This document shows positions 1-11,213 of a DNA stretch of 64,000 nucleotides, piece after piece. Each line of letters opens with the position of its first letter. Within the stretch, counting starts at the first letter, position 1. The notes under the pieces were generated by a model. That model searched no databases. It saw only the letters and a program-made list of their open reading frames with translations, and was not told the DNA's origin. The DNA is from Isoetes taiwanensis (taxonomy: Eukaryota; Streptophyta; Lycopodiopsida; Isoetales; Isoetaceae), in contig JAJEKV010000479.1 in the NCBI GenBank assembly GCA_021234155.1, positions 1-64,000 of the forward strand. The letters are read 5' to 3'. Position numbers and translations under genes: made by a program.

Positions 1-300
1 TCTCAAAAACTTTCTATTTTTAATTTGAAACTTTCTATTTTAGACTGAGGTGCTTATCCATGAGCATACGGAACATTCGAACATTCTATTTTTGAACATT
101 TGCAAAGTTTCAAAAAAACCTTCTATTTTAGACTGAAACTTTCTATTTTAGGCCGAGGGTGCTTACCCATGAGCACGGAACATTCCACAACATTCTATTT
201 TGAGCATTTGCAAAGTTTCAAAAAAACTTCTATTTTTTAATTTGAAACTTTCTATTTTTTAGTGAGGTGCTTACTCATGAGCATACGGAACATTCTAGGA
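1..300. repeat. Tandem repeat of about 108 bp, three copies
   Basis: A unit running from GAAACTTTCTATTTT through GAGGTGCTTA and ATGAGCA to GGAACATTC recurs at about 28-80, 137-188 and 244-295, with small indels between copies. The left copy may start outside the window. No open reading frame is seen. It could be part of an LTR or a satellite; nothing here decides between them. Confidence 0.75.
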
Positions 301-362
301 CATTCAAGAGATTCTAGAACATTCTAGAACATCCTCAGAGATTCTAGAACATTCTAGAACAT
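287..362. promoter_or_regulatory. Heat-shock-element-like cluster
   Basis: Two blocks, 312-329 and 342-359, each read TTCnnGAAnnTTCnnGAA without mismatch, which is the known heat-shock-factor binding pattern with four alternating 5-bp units. Imperfect units extend left to 287. The blocks repeat at a 30-bp spacing. Function is inferred from the motif only; a simple repeat of ATTCTAGAAC would give the same pattern by chance. Confidence 0.5.
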
Positions 363-429
363 CCTAAAATATCCTTGAATTAATTAAGTCCCGGCCTTAA
401 CTAGTATGGACTTCCCTATTATTTTAAGA

Positions 430-660
430 AAAATGGTTGGTCTAATGGTAAGGGTGGGGGTTTGGGGGCAATGTCAGGTTCAAGTCCAGTGGTAAACCAA
501 AATTTTTTGTCCACCAAACTTGGGAGCTTTTGAGAGGCCAAGGCCCTGGGGCCAGCCCCGGATCAAGCGACGTGGCGCCTCCTTCACCGTCGATGGGGGT
601 GGAGTTACTCACAGACTAACCGACTCACTCACTCACGGACGCTATTCTTTTATTATATTA
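430..660 (+). mobile_element. tRNA-derived SINE (probable)
   Basis: A pol III A-box-like stretch (TGGTCTAATGG, 438-448) is followed 28 bases later by a B-box (GGTTCAAGTCC, 477-487), the spacing of a tRNA gene. The rest does not fold as a tRNA and continues into about 170 bp of unrelated body ending in an AT-rich stretch. That is the architecture of a tRNA-headed SINE. Ends and target duplications are not defined. Confidence 0.5.
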
Positions 661-829
661 GACTAGAAAAGGGCCCGGCCTTTCTTTTGCACCATTCCTC
701 GGCTCGTGACCTCGCCTCCGTAAGAGCCTCTCGTCTCGATCTGGACCCACCCATGCCCTTCTTTTTTGTAGTATTCCTCGCCTCGATTTGGATCCCATTA
801 ACACTTTTGACTGAACCCCTTCCCTTTTC

Positions 830-1255
830 TAGCATTTCTCTCTCCTCTCTCTCCTTTCTCTGCTCTCTCTCCTTTTCTCTCTGTACTCTCTATTCTGTCT
901 CCTCTCTCTTCTCTCTATTCTCTCTCCTCTCGCTCCTCTCTCTTCTCTCTCCTCCCTTTCTTCTCTCTTCTCTCTCCTCTCTCTCTCCTCTCTCCCTCCT
1001 GCATCTCTTCTCCCACTCTCTCTTCTCTCTCTCCTCTCTCTTCTCTCTCCTCCCTTTCTTGTCTCTTCTCTCCCCTCTCTCTTTCCTCTCTCCCCCCTCC
1101 ATCTTTTCTCCCTCTCTCTCTTCTCTCTCTCCTCTCTCTTTTCTCTCTCTCCTTTCTCTCTTCTCTCTCCTCTCTCTCTCTCCTCTCTCTTGTTTCCCCT
1201 CTCTCTGTATCCTCTCTCTTCTCTCTCCTCTTTCTCTTTCCTCTCCCTTCTCTAT
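830..1255. repeat. CT-rich low-complexity tract
   Basis: Almost pure (CTCTCTTCTCTCTCCT)-like pyrimidine sequence on the plus strand. Long open frames through it on both strands (Ser/Leu-rich one way, Arg/Glu-rich the other) follow from the composition and are not genes. Confidence 0.9.
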
Positions 1256-2050
1256 AGCATAGAAGTCATAATAGGCTGCACTGAAATCATCAACAGCCTC
1301 AATCATCAATCGCACACCATAAATACAATAATCCTACGTCAAGATGTTGCAACTGCCAAATTCACTGTTGTAAGCAACGCAAAATGTCAGTAAAGAAAGG
1401 TTATCCTAGGCATCATATTACACACCCTAATTTAGAATTCGATATTTTTTTTAAATTTGTACAGGTACAACCCAAATTTTTCAAGTTTCTTGGTTCAAAA
1501 ATATTGATGCCTTCACCTGCAGAGTCTACTGTAGAGATAGCCAACAAATAAACTCATACCTCGGGCTTTGGACTTTCCGGCTCCACCCTTGCCGGATGCT
1601 CAGACAATTATATGATCAACCCTGTGAAGCTCGGCCGTTAAAGGGGCCTTCACCTTTCGGGTACATTAGCATAGCAAGGCTTACGCCAAGCGACACCATC
1701 GTTCTTTGATCACCCGAAAAAGAAGGCCACGCATCATAAAAACCATGACAATTTAGGGTACGCCATCTCCGGCTCATCATCCTGCCGATGCTCTACTAAA
1801 CTAACGACTCCAAATGTTCACCTCAAGGCTAGCTCCTAGACAAGCAAATGTATTTAGAACTATGCCCATTCATATTCGCATCAGAGTCAAGCGAGAATCG
1901 GCTATGAAAACAAAGGTCTTTGCATGCGCCTCGAGCAAGATGACCGAAAGCATTTACAGTAAGCGAGAAGCGGGTTTTAGCAATCACCAAAGATATACTA
2001 GGCATATCTTGAAGCATATACCTGGATATGCCCACATACCCACATGAACA
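1256..2050. other. Unassigned sequence, no gene seen
   Basis: Mixed-composition sequence between the CT tract and the polypurine tract. No long open frame, splice-flanked exon or recognisable repeat end was found. It may contain the 5' part of the Helitron whose 3' end lies at 3301, but the usual 5' terminus of this family is absent. Confidence 0.5.
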
Positions 2051-2051
2051 A

Positions 2052-3301
2052 GGGTTTGCCCCCCTAGGGGCAACCCAAAAAGGGAAAAGAGAGGGAAAAT
2101 GGAGAAAAAAGGAAAAGGGAGGGGAAAAGGGAAAAAGGGCAAAAGGAAAGGGAGAAAGGAAAAAGGGGACATAAAAAAATAGAAAATAGAAAATAGAAAA
2201 AGAGAAAAGACGAAAATAGAAAAAGGAAGGGGGGAAGTGAGAAAAGAAAAAGAAAAGTGGAGAAGGGTAAAAGGGAAAGGGAAGAAGAAAATGAAAAAAA
2301 AGAGAAGGCAAAAGGGCCGAAGGAAAAGAGAAAAGGGAAGGCAAAAGGGCCGAAGAAAAAGGGAAGGGAAAAAAGTGGAGAAAATGGAAGGGAAAAAAGG
2401 CATATAAAAAGAGAAAGGAAAAGGGCAGGGGAGGGGGAAATGGAAGGGAAAAAAAAGGAAAAGAGAAAGGGTTGGCAGAGGAGGAAATGAGAATGGAAAA
2501 GGGGCCATCGGGAAAAGGGAAAGAGAAAGTGGAAGGTGAAAGGGAAGCAAAGGAAAGGAAGAGAAGGGGAGAAAAGGAAAAAGATAAAAGGAAAAAGAGA
2601 AGGTGAAAAAGAGGGAAAGAGTGGGAAAAGGAGGGAAAGGATGTGGGGAAAGAGGAACAAGAAAAGGGTGGAGAGCAAGGAAAGGAAAAAGCGCATGAGA
2701 AAAAAGGGAAGAGGGTGGGAAAGGGATGAAAATGGTTCGGGGGGGGAAGGAAGGAAAAAAACCAGGAAGGGAGAGGGAAATGGAAAAAGAGAAGGGAAAA
2801 AGAGCACAGGATAAAGAGGAAGAGCATGAAAAGGTGTAGAAAAGAGAAGAAAAAAGGGCATGCAAAAAGGGAAAGAGAAAAGGAAAAAAGGAAAGGGAAA
2901 ATTAGGAAGGGCGGAAAAAAGATGAAAAGAGAAGAGAAAAAGCCTATTAGAAAAAGGGAAAGGGAAAGGGAAAGGGAAAAAGGGGAAGGGGAAAGGAAAG
3001 GGAAGGGAAAGGGAGGGAGAAGGGGGCTAAAAAAAGAAAAAAAGGGAAAAGGGAAAAAAATAACGTGTTGGGAAAAAGAAAAAGGAAAGTGTGTAGGATA
3101 ATGAGGAAAAGGGGAAACACGGGATATGGCAAAAAGCAAAGGGAAGGAAAAGGGTATTACATGCACAAAAACCTTTTATAGCTCAACAACACTGGGCTTG
3201 GTTTCTATTATATTGATTTATGAAAAAACGTCTGGGCTAAATATGTTTCCGTCCACACAGGTTCCCAACTTATGCCCAGCAACGCTGGGCACCATTACTA
3301 G
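2052..3301 (+). mobile_element. Helitron Ha, 3' part with polypurine body
   Basis: The 3' end is clear: hairpin GCCCAGC-AAC-GCTGGGC at 3274-3290, then ACCATTA and CTAG at 3298-3301 next to a host T. Positions 2052-3155 are a nearly pure A/G tract, a type found in four other Helitrons here with the purine strand always the Helitron sense strand. No copy of the 5' terminus is present upstream, so the element is 5'-truncated or has a different 5' end. No Rep/helicase gene is present. It sits in or just before the intron that precedes the MULE exon at 3352. Confidence 0.7.
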
Positions 3302-3351
3302 TATGTTTGAATGTTTTACACAGTAATTGAAGTTTGGTTTTTTTTGTTTTA

Positions 3352-3805
3352 GCTACCACTGTGGCTATGGGCCAAAAGATCTCCGTAAGCAACCTTGTGA
3401 AGTAAAGCACAAGACAACCAAAGCTATGGTTGCTGAAGCAAAGAGGATTGACCTATCATACTCAAAGAGACAGAGGGATATGAGCATCAAGAGAGGGTGT
3501 AGGTGCCATTTCACCACGAAGCAATTGTATTTGAAACCCGAATGCACCAAAATAACCTTTCATGAGATGGAACACATTGATCTGGAAGGCAAAGTATGTC
3601 ATGGTGTTAATGATCCTCAATGTGCCAAGACCAGGCACGAACTAGCTCCTTGGTTATCAAAAGAGAAGAAAGATTGGGCCAGGAATCAGTTGATACAGAA
3701 TCACACCCCACAGGAGGTATACAGGCAGCATGAAGAGCAATGGGCTCTAAAGAAGAGGATGGATCCGAATAATGTGAAGAATAGAGATCAATTCCTTCAC
3801 ATGGA
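3352..3805 (+). pseudogene. MULE-type transposase gene, segment 1 (N-terminal)
   Basis: The open frame begins after a 3' splice site (polypyrimidine run then TTTTAG, about 3336-3351), so an earlier exon is expected upstream. About 150 residues are rich in Lys, Cys and His (for example RGCRCHF and the HGVND region), like the N-terminal region of Mutator-like transposases, although I do not identify a defined domain. The frame is broken after the second base of the codon at 3804 by Helitron Hb. The codon is completed by T6743, giving Asp, and the frame continues there without shift. Segments 2 (6743-6872) and 3 (9373-10686) carry the rest. Confidence 0.7.
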
Positions 3806-6742
3806 CTAGTAATGGTGCCCAGCGTTGCTGGACGTAAGTTGAGAGCCTATAAATGTTTTGGGTTGCAATGGAAAAAGCATGCGCAAAATATGCTCACCCT
3901 GTAATTTTTATTTTTTTCATTGTTTTACGTATGTAAATTGAGGCACTATGTGATATTATAGTTATTATTATCTTCCATAGCAAACCAAGCCCAATGTTGT
4001 TGGATCACAGTTGGGAACCTTTCATTGAACGCAGACTGATATTTAGCAAACCAAGTGCATCATTGCTGAGCTTGGAAAACTTTGTGGTTTATATTGTCAA
4101 CCTATTAGAAAGTGTGCTCCTACATGGTATAGTTTGGGATTGCATAGAAATGTACTTGCAATCGACCTTGCAATTTGCTTCTCATGTACAATATATAAGC
4201 TTTGGCTTTCTAAAACTTTGTTTTCGAACGATGTGAAGGTAAGTTGCAAGATCTACAACTTTGTGTTAGAACAATATGCTTACGGTGCCAAGTGTTGCCG
4301 GACATAACTTCAAGACCTATAAATGATATGTCAATGATTGTTTGGCTATTAGATTATTGGGTGCTTATTCGATAATTGTTATTATTGTTTCACCCCTCCC
4401 TCTCTTTTTTTTTCGGTACAGTTTTTTTATGGATGTTGGTGCAAGTAATGTGTTGCTTGTGATGAATCATTAGTATCAAACAAAGGTTTCCCATTGGGGA
4501 TTTATTTTACGTGAGATTCGTGTAAAAACGAATTCAAAGCAGATATCATTTCCTTACATCGACTATTTATACCTTTCAATGGGTGAGATAAATCTACACT
4601 ATATAAATAAAAATTGCTTGTGCCGTCTTTCTACTCTATTCTATTGTGGCGATTGATTTAGGGTTTAGGTCCTTAGGCATTTTTGAAGAAAACATGTTTA
4701 AGAATCACTTCAAAGCTACACGCTGCTCTCCTTCATTGTAGCCTCTCGGTTTGCTTTCTCAATCCGACGCCACTCCTAACTTAGGCGAAGCCATCATCAA
4801 TTTGAGAAGACAAAAGCAAAACATTAAAAGGCTTCCATTTTAGAAATAGATCAATAAGCAATATTTTCACCATCAAGACACTCCATGCCAATTGCGGCAT
4901 CATTTAAATAAGTGAACACACTTTTTTAATCTGTAAAATCCGTGTAACCTTTTGAAGCCATTAATGCACATTTTCAGCAAGACCGTAGGAAAAACGCATA
5001 GAGAATGACAAACTTACAGGATGAAAAAAGTTCATCCGCTAAGAATGTTACATGGCACTCTAGAAGCATGCAACAATGCGAGAAAAACATTAAACTCCAA
5101 ATAGTGTCGCTTGCTTATGTGATAAATCAAAGAAACTATTCCCATAATATTTCCCGGCAAGACCACTGTTGCCATATCCATGGCACACATCTAAAAAATT
5201 ATTCTTCCTTTGGAAGGAAGAAGGGTGGACTTCACGCCTCCAACCCGCACAAACACAATGAAATAAAAGTGAGTAGCATCTACTAAACCATCAAAAAAAG
5301 CACATAATTTGGGAAGAGGAGACCTACAATATTGTTGTTTTCGGTGTAAATATTTAAATGGATTAATGTTTGCTTTTTAGTAGAATGTCATGACATGACA
5401 AAAACACAATCACAAACTGCTGAACAAAAGAAAAATCAGCATGACCACAACTACGAATTTGTCGAGTATCTCTAGTAAAGGCCATACTGACGATGCTTAA
5501 CACATCCCTTTGTGTGACACGGAGTAGAACGAATCTGTCGAGAGAAACTAATGTCATCAAATCATGAGCATGCAGCTATCATAAACTGAATTCAAAAAAT
5601 AAAATTCGTCTCGTATGCTCCAAACATGATACCTCGGTCAACACAATCTAATTGGTGCACAATTAAATGGAGCACCAAGTTTTTCGATTAAGAATTACAA
5701 TATTTATTAAATCAATTGGCAAAGGGAATGTACTTTGTATCTCCGGGATATCAGTTGGCTTTCTCAACTTTGTATGAATGGATGATGTTGGGCAAGATAA
5801 CAAAGCCTGTTTAGCATCATGATATCATGATATTTATATCATGAACACAAAAGTGTCCGGAGATAAAACACTTCTAGCATACTGTAATGCAAAGACGCCT
5901 TTCCTGCTCAAGAGGGTTCTTTGGAGTTACTGCAGACATGCCATCCACACGTGAAAATGTGCTTTCGAAGAAGAAAATGAAAAACTTTGCTTAGGATTTC
6001 TACATACGACCATCAAACATTATAAAGTTAAACATTCCGGTAATGTTATCTCTGCGATTCTATCGCAGAAGAATGGGCTTTCAAGGAACCGGAAGAGATA
6101 ATTATGAATCTTTACCTGCTGTTCTATCTCCACCAAGTGTAAACTCACAACTACATGCTTGTCATCATTTTGAAAAGCAATAAATCACTACCCAAAAGAA
6201 TTTGGCAATTTGCGGTGTCTCGGCTTTTCTGCCATAGCCAATAACCGATTTCATGGAGCATTTACGAAGCATATCGCGGCATGCGAGGGAGGTGGAAGGA
6301 TGGAGTTTTGGTTGGAAGAAAGCCGTAAAGCTCTATTAAAGTAAAAAATGAAGTTTAGCGAACCTCATTTTAATGGAAGCGGCCCCAGTGCGGCGGTGGC
6401 TTGCTGCCCCTAATTTCTTCGCAAAAACCACCGATGTTGCCCATATTTCTTTGTTCGATGAATCAGAAAATGGTGCAAATGCCGAAAAAAACCCAAAACC
6501 TTGTTGCTAAAAAAAAGCCTTGCCCTTTTTTTGGCCCGATGCGGTGCTGCGGGGTTTTAGGTTGCCCCATTCAGAGCATCTCCATGGCCACGAATTCGAC
6601 AACCCGTTCACAAAAGCCCTAAAAATCGCGAGAAAAGGTAGAAAACTCGGGGGATATCTCGACCGTGGCTTCAATTTTTTTCGGTTAAATCTCAGCCGCC
6701 CATTTTAGGGCGTGGTCCATTACACAACATTATAATATAAGA
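3806..6742 (-). mobile_element. Helitron Hb, complete, minus strand
   Basis: On the minus strand it starts TCTTATATTATAATGTT at 6742 and ends with a slightly decayed hairpin (3817-3833) followed by ACCATTACTAG ending at 3806. The host bases are A3805 and T6743, the canonical A|T target. Removing it restores the MULE reading frame exactly, so both ends are set to the base. It has no Rep/helicase ORF and is non-autonomous. Decayed extra copies of the 3' hairpin region lie inside (about 3983-4010 and 4286-4312). No captured gene was recognised in its 2.9 kb. Confidence 0.92.
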
Positions 6743-6872
6743 TGATCTCTACAATTTGTCCAGGAAGATAGCATTGGACACTTGGATGTTACACCAAGAT
6801 GTTGCTTTGAGTGTAAGGATGTGGGTAGAATTGCACCCAGAATCAGTGTTCTTGTACCAAGAAGGTGTACCA
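6743..6872 (+). pseudogene. MULE-type transposase gene, segment 2
   Basis: A 130-bp island between two Helitrons. T6743 completes the Asp codon begun at 3804-3805, and 43 further codons run open to 6872, ending on a whole codon (Pro). The next codon is TTT at 9373, after Helitron Hc. The segment leads into the DDE domain. Its preservation in frame between two insertions is the strongest proof that segments 1 to 3 are one gene. Confidence 0.88.
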
Positions 6873-7869
6873 TCTTATATTATAATGTTTTAGTGTATTG
6901 TTTGGATCCAGCCCTAGATCGGACGGCCCAGGTTTTGAGTTAAAATATTAAGGGTCGAGATGCCTACGATTTTTTTCGGTCTTCTCGCTCTAGCTTAGGG
7001 CTTCTTCGGCTATGGCGGTTCAGGGCAAGGTTTGCAACAGCCATGGCTAGACCTGATGCTAGATGACAAAAGTCCACAGCATTTGCGCATTTTATCAAAT
7101 GCCATGCTATAGGTGTGATGATGCCCTAAGGAGGCCGGAGCATCTTGACCTCACAGGTGCCGTAAATTCTCTGTCTTTTTTTCCAAGCTCCTTCCTATGT
7201 AGGTAACCATTTGAATAGATGCAATACATGACTAAGATGGACATCGTCTGCAATGCCAGAGCAAAGTGTTTCCACAGAACGATCTGCAAATATCTACGAC
7301 ATTTTCTTGAATGGCAGATCTTCATACGATGCATGGCTCAATGCCGTCTCCTTACAGGCCCGTACTTTCTTTCTCCTCCTTCATTCCTTGCACCAAGTCA
7401 TTTATTTTTATGGGCTTTGCAGATTGCTCAGATCGTTTCTTTGTAACTATGTTTCAGGCCTTTTTGAAAGGGTATTTTACTAACTCAGATCATCTGGCAG
7501 AAGTGTTTTTGCATATGGTTAAATCCTTCCCTGTTGGTGTGGATTCTCTGCACCCAATAGAACTCCTCTTCTCCCCTTATTTTCGAACACATTTTTTCCT
7601 TCTGCTTCTTGCTGCATCTGATTCTGCACAGCAGATTTGTTGACCTACCTTTCCAACATTGCCTCTTCCCTGAACTTGCAAATTTAAACAAATTGCTCTC
7701 AAATCCAAGCAAATTGCTCTCATCTTTGTATGCAGAAGATGGAAACCACCTAAGTTGCGATGATGCATTATTGAACATCATTGTGTTCACAGGTGTTCTT
7801 TATATTCTTCAAAGCGGTTTTATTTCTGCTGGATATGTCTTCCAACTTATTAGCATTATGTTTGATGCA

Positions 7870-7976
7870 GGAAAAAGAAAACCTTAATAGGCCTTTTTGT
7901 TGTATGGACCACCTAGGACAGGGAAATCCTACCTTGCAAAAATAGTGTCTACAAAAGCTGATTCAACATTTTTCAG
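7870..7976 (+). pseudogene. Captured exon of VPS4/SKD1-type AAA ATPase
   Basis: The translation AFLLYGPPRTGKSYLAK and the following residues up to ADSTFF match the Walker A region of VPS4/SKD1, the ATPase that disassembles ESCRT-III. It is flanked by an AG acceptor (TTGATGCAG) and a GT donor (TTTTTCAG|GTACC), so an exon was captured with its splice sites. It is dead as coding sequence: two consecutive stops (7885-7890) stand where the family has Trp-Arg, and the Walker A Gly is Arg (GPPRTGKS for GPPGTGKS). Neighbouring VPS4 exons are not seen. It lies inside Helitron Hc. Confidence 0.85.
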
Positions 7977-8662
7977 GTACCGGATATGCTTAGGAACTTA
8001 GAAATGGTTGGTCTGGTCTTGCCAATGGAAACTGTCATGCAAATGAGGACTTGATTAAAAAGGCATGTGCAAATGGTATCTACGTTTTGTTTGACTTTGA
8101 ATTTTTTGTAATCAGTTCCGGAATGAGATATTCAAGCTTCACATTCTTATAAAAGTGCATCGGATGAAGCATTAGTTTGTCAAGGTAAACTTGCATACGC
8201 TCTGTTTTTTACCAATGTGGTGCTTTCCACTTAGGCAACAAGCATGTCACTAGAAGAGTATGAATTCTGCTGAAAACCAGTGTTTTTGTAAAACATTATA
8301 ATTCTAAAGACACTATGAATTGCAACTTTTATGTGCAATGTGGAACTGACAATTTGAGAAGTTTTATTATTAGATTTGCCTTGCAGGACAATTTCCATTT
8401 CGCAAACAAGTAAACAACCAACACTAGAAAAGCAATGACTCTGAGGATTTCCACGCTGAATTCTGGTGTAAAGTCTTGATTTTTTAAGGCAGAAATGACT
8501 TTACATGCTAATTTCTCTATGGATTTTTGTATGAAGACCTATATCTGAATTTTCTTAAGCTAAAGATGCTTTGTTCTTAATTAGAGGCACATTTGAATAT
8601 TTCAAAAATGTCTATAGTATAAGGGTTGCTGCATTTCATGAGAATGAGAGTAAGAAGATTTT

Positions 8663-8890
8663 TAAATTGGTGTAAGTAGGTCTCTCAATCTCTAGATTGC
8701 ATTGGCAAATATCATAAATAGCCTCATTATTCAAAAGGACTGCGACATCTGTATGTTCTAGCAGGGAATATGCAGAAAGGGAACTGTTGTATGGTTCAAT
8801 CATAAAGTTGGTAACCTGTGGTGATGGATAAACAATAACAAGCTTAGACTTCTTGCCGGAATCCACAGAAAGATGCAAGTCATGAACGAG
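8663..8890 (-). pseudogene. Captured alpha-tubulin fragment
   Basis: On the minus strand the frame reads [10 protein letters not shown], then YPSPQV, EPYNS, then [20 protein letters not shown] and IERPTYTNL. This is the central region of alpha-tubulin (the family has SVDYGKKSKL and [19 protein letters not shown]). Several substitutions at normally invariant sites mark decay. The match fades upstream of about 8890 and ends near 8663. Orientation is opposite to the VPS4 fragment in the same Helitron, so two independent captures are likely. Confidence 0.88.
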
Positions 8891-9372
8891 TTCTCCCATT
8901 AATGGAGTTAGAATCTCCAGTACAAAACCAAAGTTCAACCACTGTTAAGTATGGTAAGAAAATTTGTATCAAGTTAAGGATTACTTATTGTTCTAGGACA
9001 ACTAATATTTTAACTGGTTACTATAATGTATTCTATCTACCTACTATATATCTTACCTAAGGAAATTTTCCTTTACTAAATGGAGTGCATTAATACATAC
9101 ACTAGGCATATATTCAAAGTGTCCCTCGAACCAAAAATGTTTTTACAAGCATGTCAAACAGTGTTGTAAGGTTGGCATCTCATTTTAACACAACCATCAT
9201 AAGTACATCGAATAATGTAGAAGCTACTTGATACGTTGTCCAATAGATAGGCACTGCAAACAAAAAGAGGGTAATTAAAGCTTTATAACAAACGTGACAG
9301 TCAATAAGAACTGTTCTGCGTTGCCATACAATATTAAAAAATACAACCCACCGAAGGTGGGAATTTTTCTAG

Positions 9373-10686
9373 TTTATTCTAGGGATAATCACTCCCTTTC
9401 AGATGAAGATTCTCTTGGAACATGGCAAGAATGATGCTATAGCAATGGACTCAACTTTCAAGACAAACGACCATTGCTATAGCCTGTACACCTTGCTAGT
9501 ATACGATGACCATGGAAATGGTGTACCCGTTGCTTGGGTTCTCTCGTCTAGCCAGGCAGAAGAGGACATCCGACCTTGGCTCTTTGCATTGAAGAATCAC
9601 GTCCATGGTCTGGATCCCACTTGGGAACCCTTTTGTTTTATTGTTGATGATGCCAAAGCAGAGATTAATGCATTGGAAAAGGTTTGGCCTAATTGTAGAA
9701 TACAATTGTGCATTTGGCATGTGAGGAGAAATTGGATAAAAATGCTCTTGAAGCATGTGAAGAACAAGAAGGTTAGAGGGGAGATGTTTAAGGACCTTGG
9801 CCACATAATGTATAACACACATGTGGAAGGGGATGGAAGATTTGGTAAGGATTATGTGGAAGCTTGTGAGAGGGAAGCTTTGAGGCTATTGGATAAGTTC
9901 AAGGAGAAATACAAATCTTGGAAGAGGGTTGTTAAGTACATGAACAGGACTTAGACTAAAAACATCACCACTTGGATCATTGCTACAAGAATGTATCCAG
10001 TGTGGAGTCAAAATATGGATGCATGGGATGCCAGCCGAGAGGCTGTGCCCTACCTTGTGGATGTTGCCCATGAGCATTGGTCATCTTGCGACTGCCCTTG
10101 GGGTATGAAAGACAACATGTGCAAATACCAGGTCAAAGTGATCCAAATGATGGCCAAGTATAGTGAGGAGGACATTTTAAGGGTTTGTGGAACATTGCAT
10201 GGTTCTCAAGCTGGCGGTTTGGAGAACTTGAGGGCATTTGGAGAGGCATACGATGATGGTTTTCTTGATAACAGGGCACCATCTAGTCCAGAGGATACTT
10301 GCACATTGGTACAAGTATTGGAGGATGACAATGGTGAGGAGAAGATTGTACCTGAGGATGGCATTGGTGAGGAGAAGATTTCCCCCACCACAAGAATTCA
10401 GAGTAGCATGAATGCCAGCATGGCCCGCATTAGGGAAACCATATCTAGTAGCCCACAGGTTGCATTGGAGGCGGATTTCCTGCTACAGGAGCTTACTTTG
10501 AAGTTGGAGAGACTGACCACTTGCAAGTTAGACCGCATTCTTTGCACCAGTCTACCCATTGTGGAGGACTTCAATGGAAAAACATTGGTGAGGCCAGTTC
10601 CATTCGTGGAGTGTCGGAAGAGGCAGAAGAAGCTTGTTGGTTCTAGTGTTTTTTCGCGAGAGTGTGAAGGGCACCTTCAAGAGTGA
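9373..10686 (+). pseudogene. MULE-type transposase gene, segment 3 (DDE and SWIM region)
   Basis: It continues segment 2 in frame at 9373. Visible are the first catalytic-type Asp (AMDSTFKTND, about 9433-9465), a second in FIVDDAKAE (about 9637-9663), and the C/W-x-H element CIWHVRRNW (about 9709-9735) typical of MULE transposases. Then comes a SWIM-type CxC...CxH (10090-10125) in which the last His is Tyr. An in-frame TAG at 9952-9954 (probably a TGG Trp codon) interrupts an otherwise open frame that ends at TGA 10684-10686. The tail after the SWIM motif is acidic and unrecognised. Confidence 0.85.
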
Positions 10687-10799
10687 AGGGTGTGGCATAT
10701 GTTCCATGTCCACATTAATCCTTGGCCACATAGACTCATTTTGTTCAAAGTGTTAGCTTTTCTTTTAAAGTGTTACTTACCATGATTTAAAGTGTTGTC

Positions 10800-11195
10800 A
10801 TGATTTACATTAACCACATTAACCATGGCCACATTAACCCGTGGCCACATTAACCCGTGGCCACATTAAACCATTATGGTTAATGTGGCCACATTAAGCC
10901 GTGGCCACATTAAACCATTTTGGTAAATGTGGCCACATTAAGACATGGCCATATTAATCCATGGCCACATTAACCTATGGCCACATTAACCTATGGCCAC
11001 ATTAAACCATTATGGTTAATATGGGCACATTAAGCCATGGCCACATTAAACCATTTTGGTAAATGTGGCCACATTAAGCCATGGCCACATTAATCCATGG
11101 CCATATTAATCCATGGCCACATTAACCTATGGCCACATTAACCTGTATGACCAGATGTCCACATTAACCACTATGATCTGTGGCCACATAAACCA
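10800..11195. repeat. Minisatellite with units in both orientations
   Basis: Units of about 15-16 bp, CCACATTAACCCATGG-like, are repeated many times. Some runs are inverted (CCATTATGGTTAATGTGGCC), so local perfect or near-perfect palindromes of about 30 bp form. Related arrays lie at 12045-12570 and 16075-16435. Confidence 0.92.
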
Positions 11196-11213
11196 ATGTC
11201 CACATTAACCAAT

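Larger units (their letters stand above)
6873..9372 (+). mobile_element. Helitron Hc, complete, carrying gene fragments
   Basis: It starts TCTTATATTATAATGTT at 6873 with the GCCCTAGATCGGACGG subterminal block and ends with hairpin CCCACC-GAA-GGTGGG (9347-9361) then AATTTTT and CTAG (9369-9372). The host bases are A6872 and T9373. Removal keeps the MULE frame. The 3' hairpin differs from the GCCCAGC type of most copies, so a second 3' subfamily shares the same 5' end. Inside are an exon-like VPS4 fragment (plus) and an alpha-tubulin fragment (minus); the remainder is intron-like AT-rich sequence. There is no Rep/helicase. Confidence 0.92.

Noticed and set aside
477-487. Functional tRNA gene
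   Set aside because: Boxes A and B are present but no acceptor stem, anticodon arm or T-stem closes around them; SINE is the better reading.
1829-3166. Very long minus-strand open frame (about 445 codons) rich in Phe, Pro, Ser
   Set aside because: It is the translation of a purine-only tract, where stop codons are nearly impossible. No domain, and frames are open in several registers on both strands.
3327-3351. Start codon at 3327 for the transposase
   Set aside because: The first residues are translation of a splice acceptor (poly-T then TTTTAG); protein-like sequence begins only after it.
9952-10686. Second, independent gene starting after the TAG
   Set aside because: The frame continues in phase and carries the SWIM region expected downstream of a MULE DDE domain; one interrupted gene is simpler.
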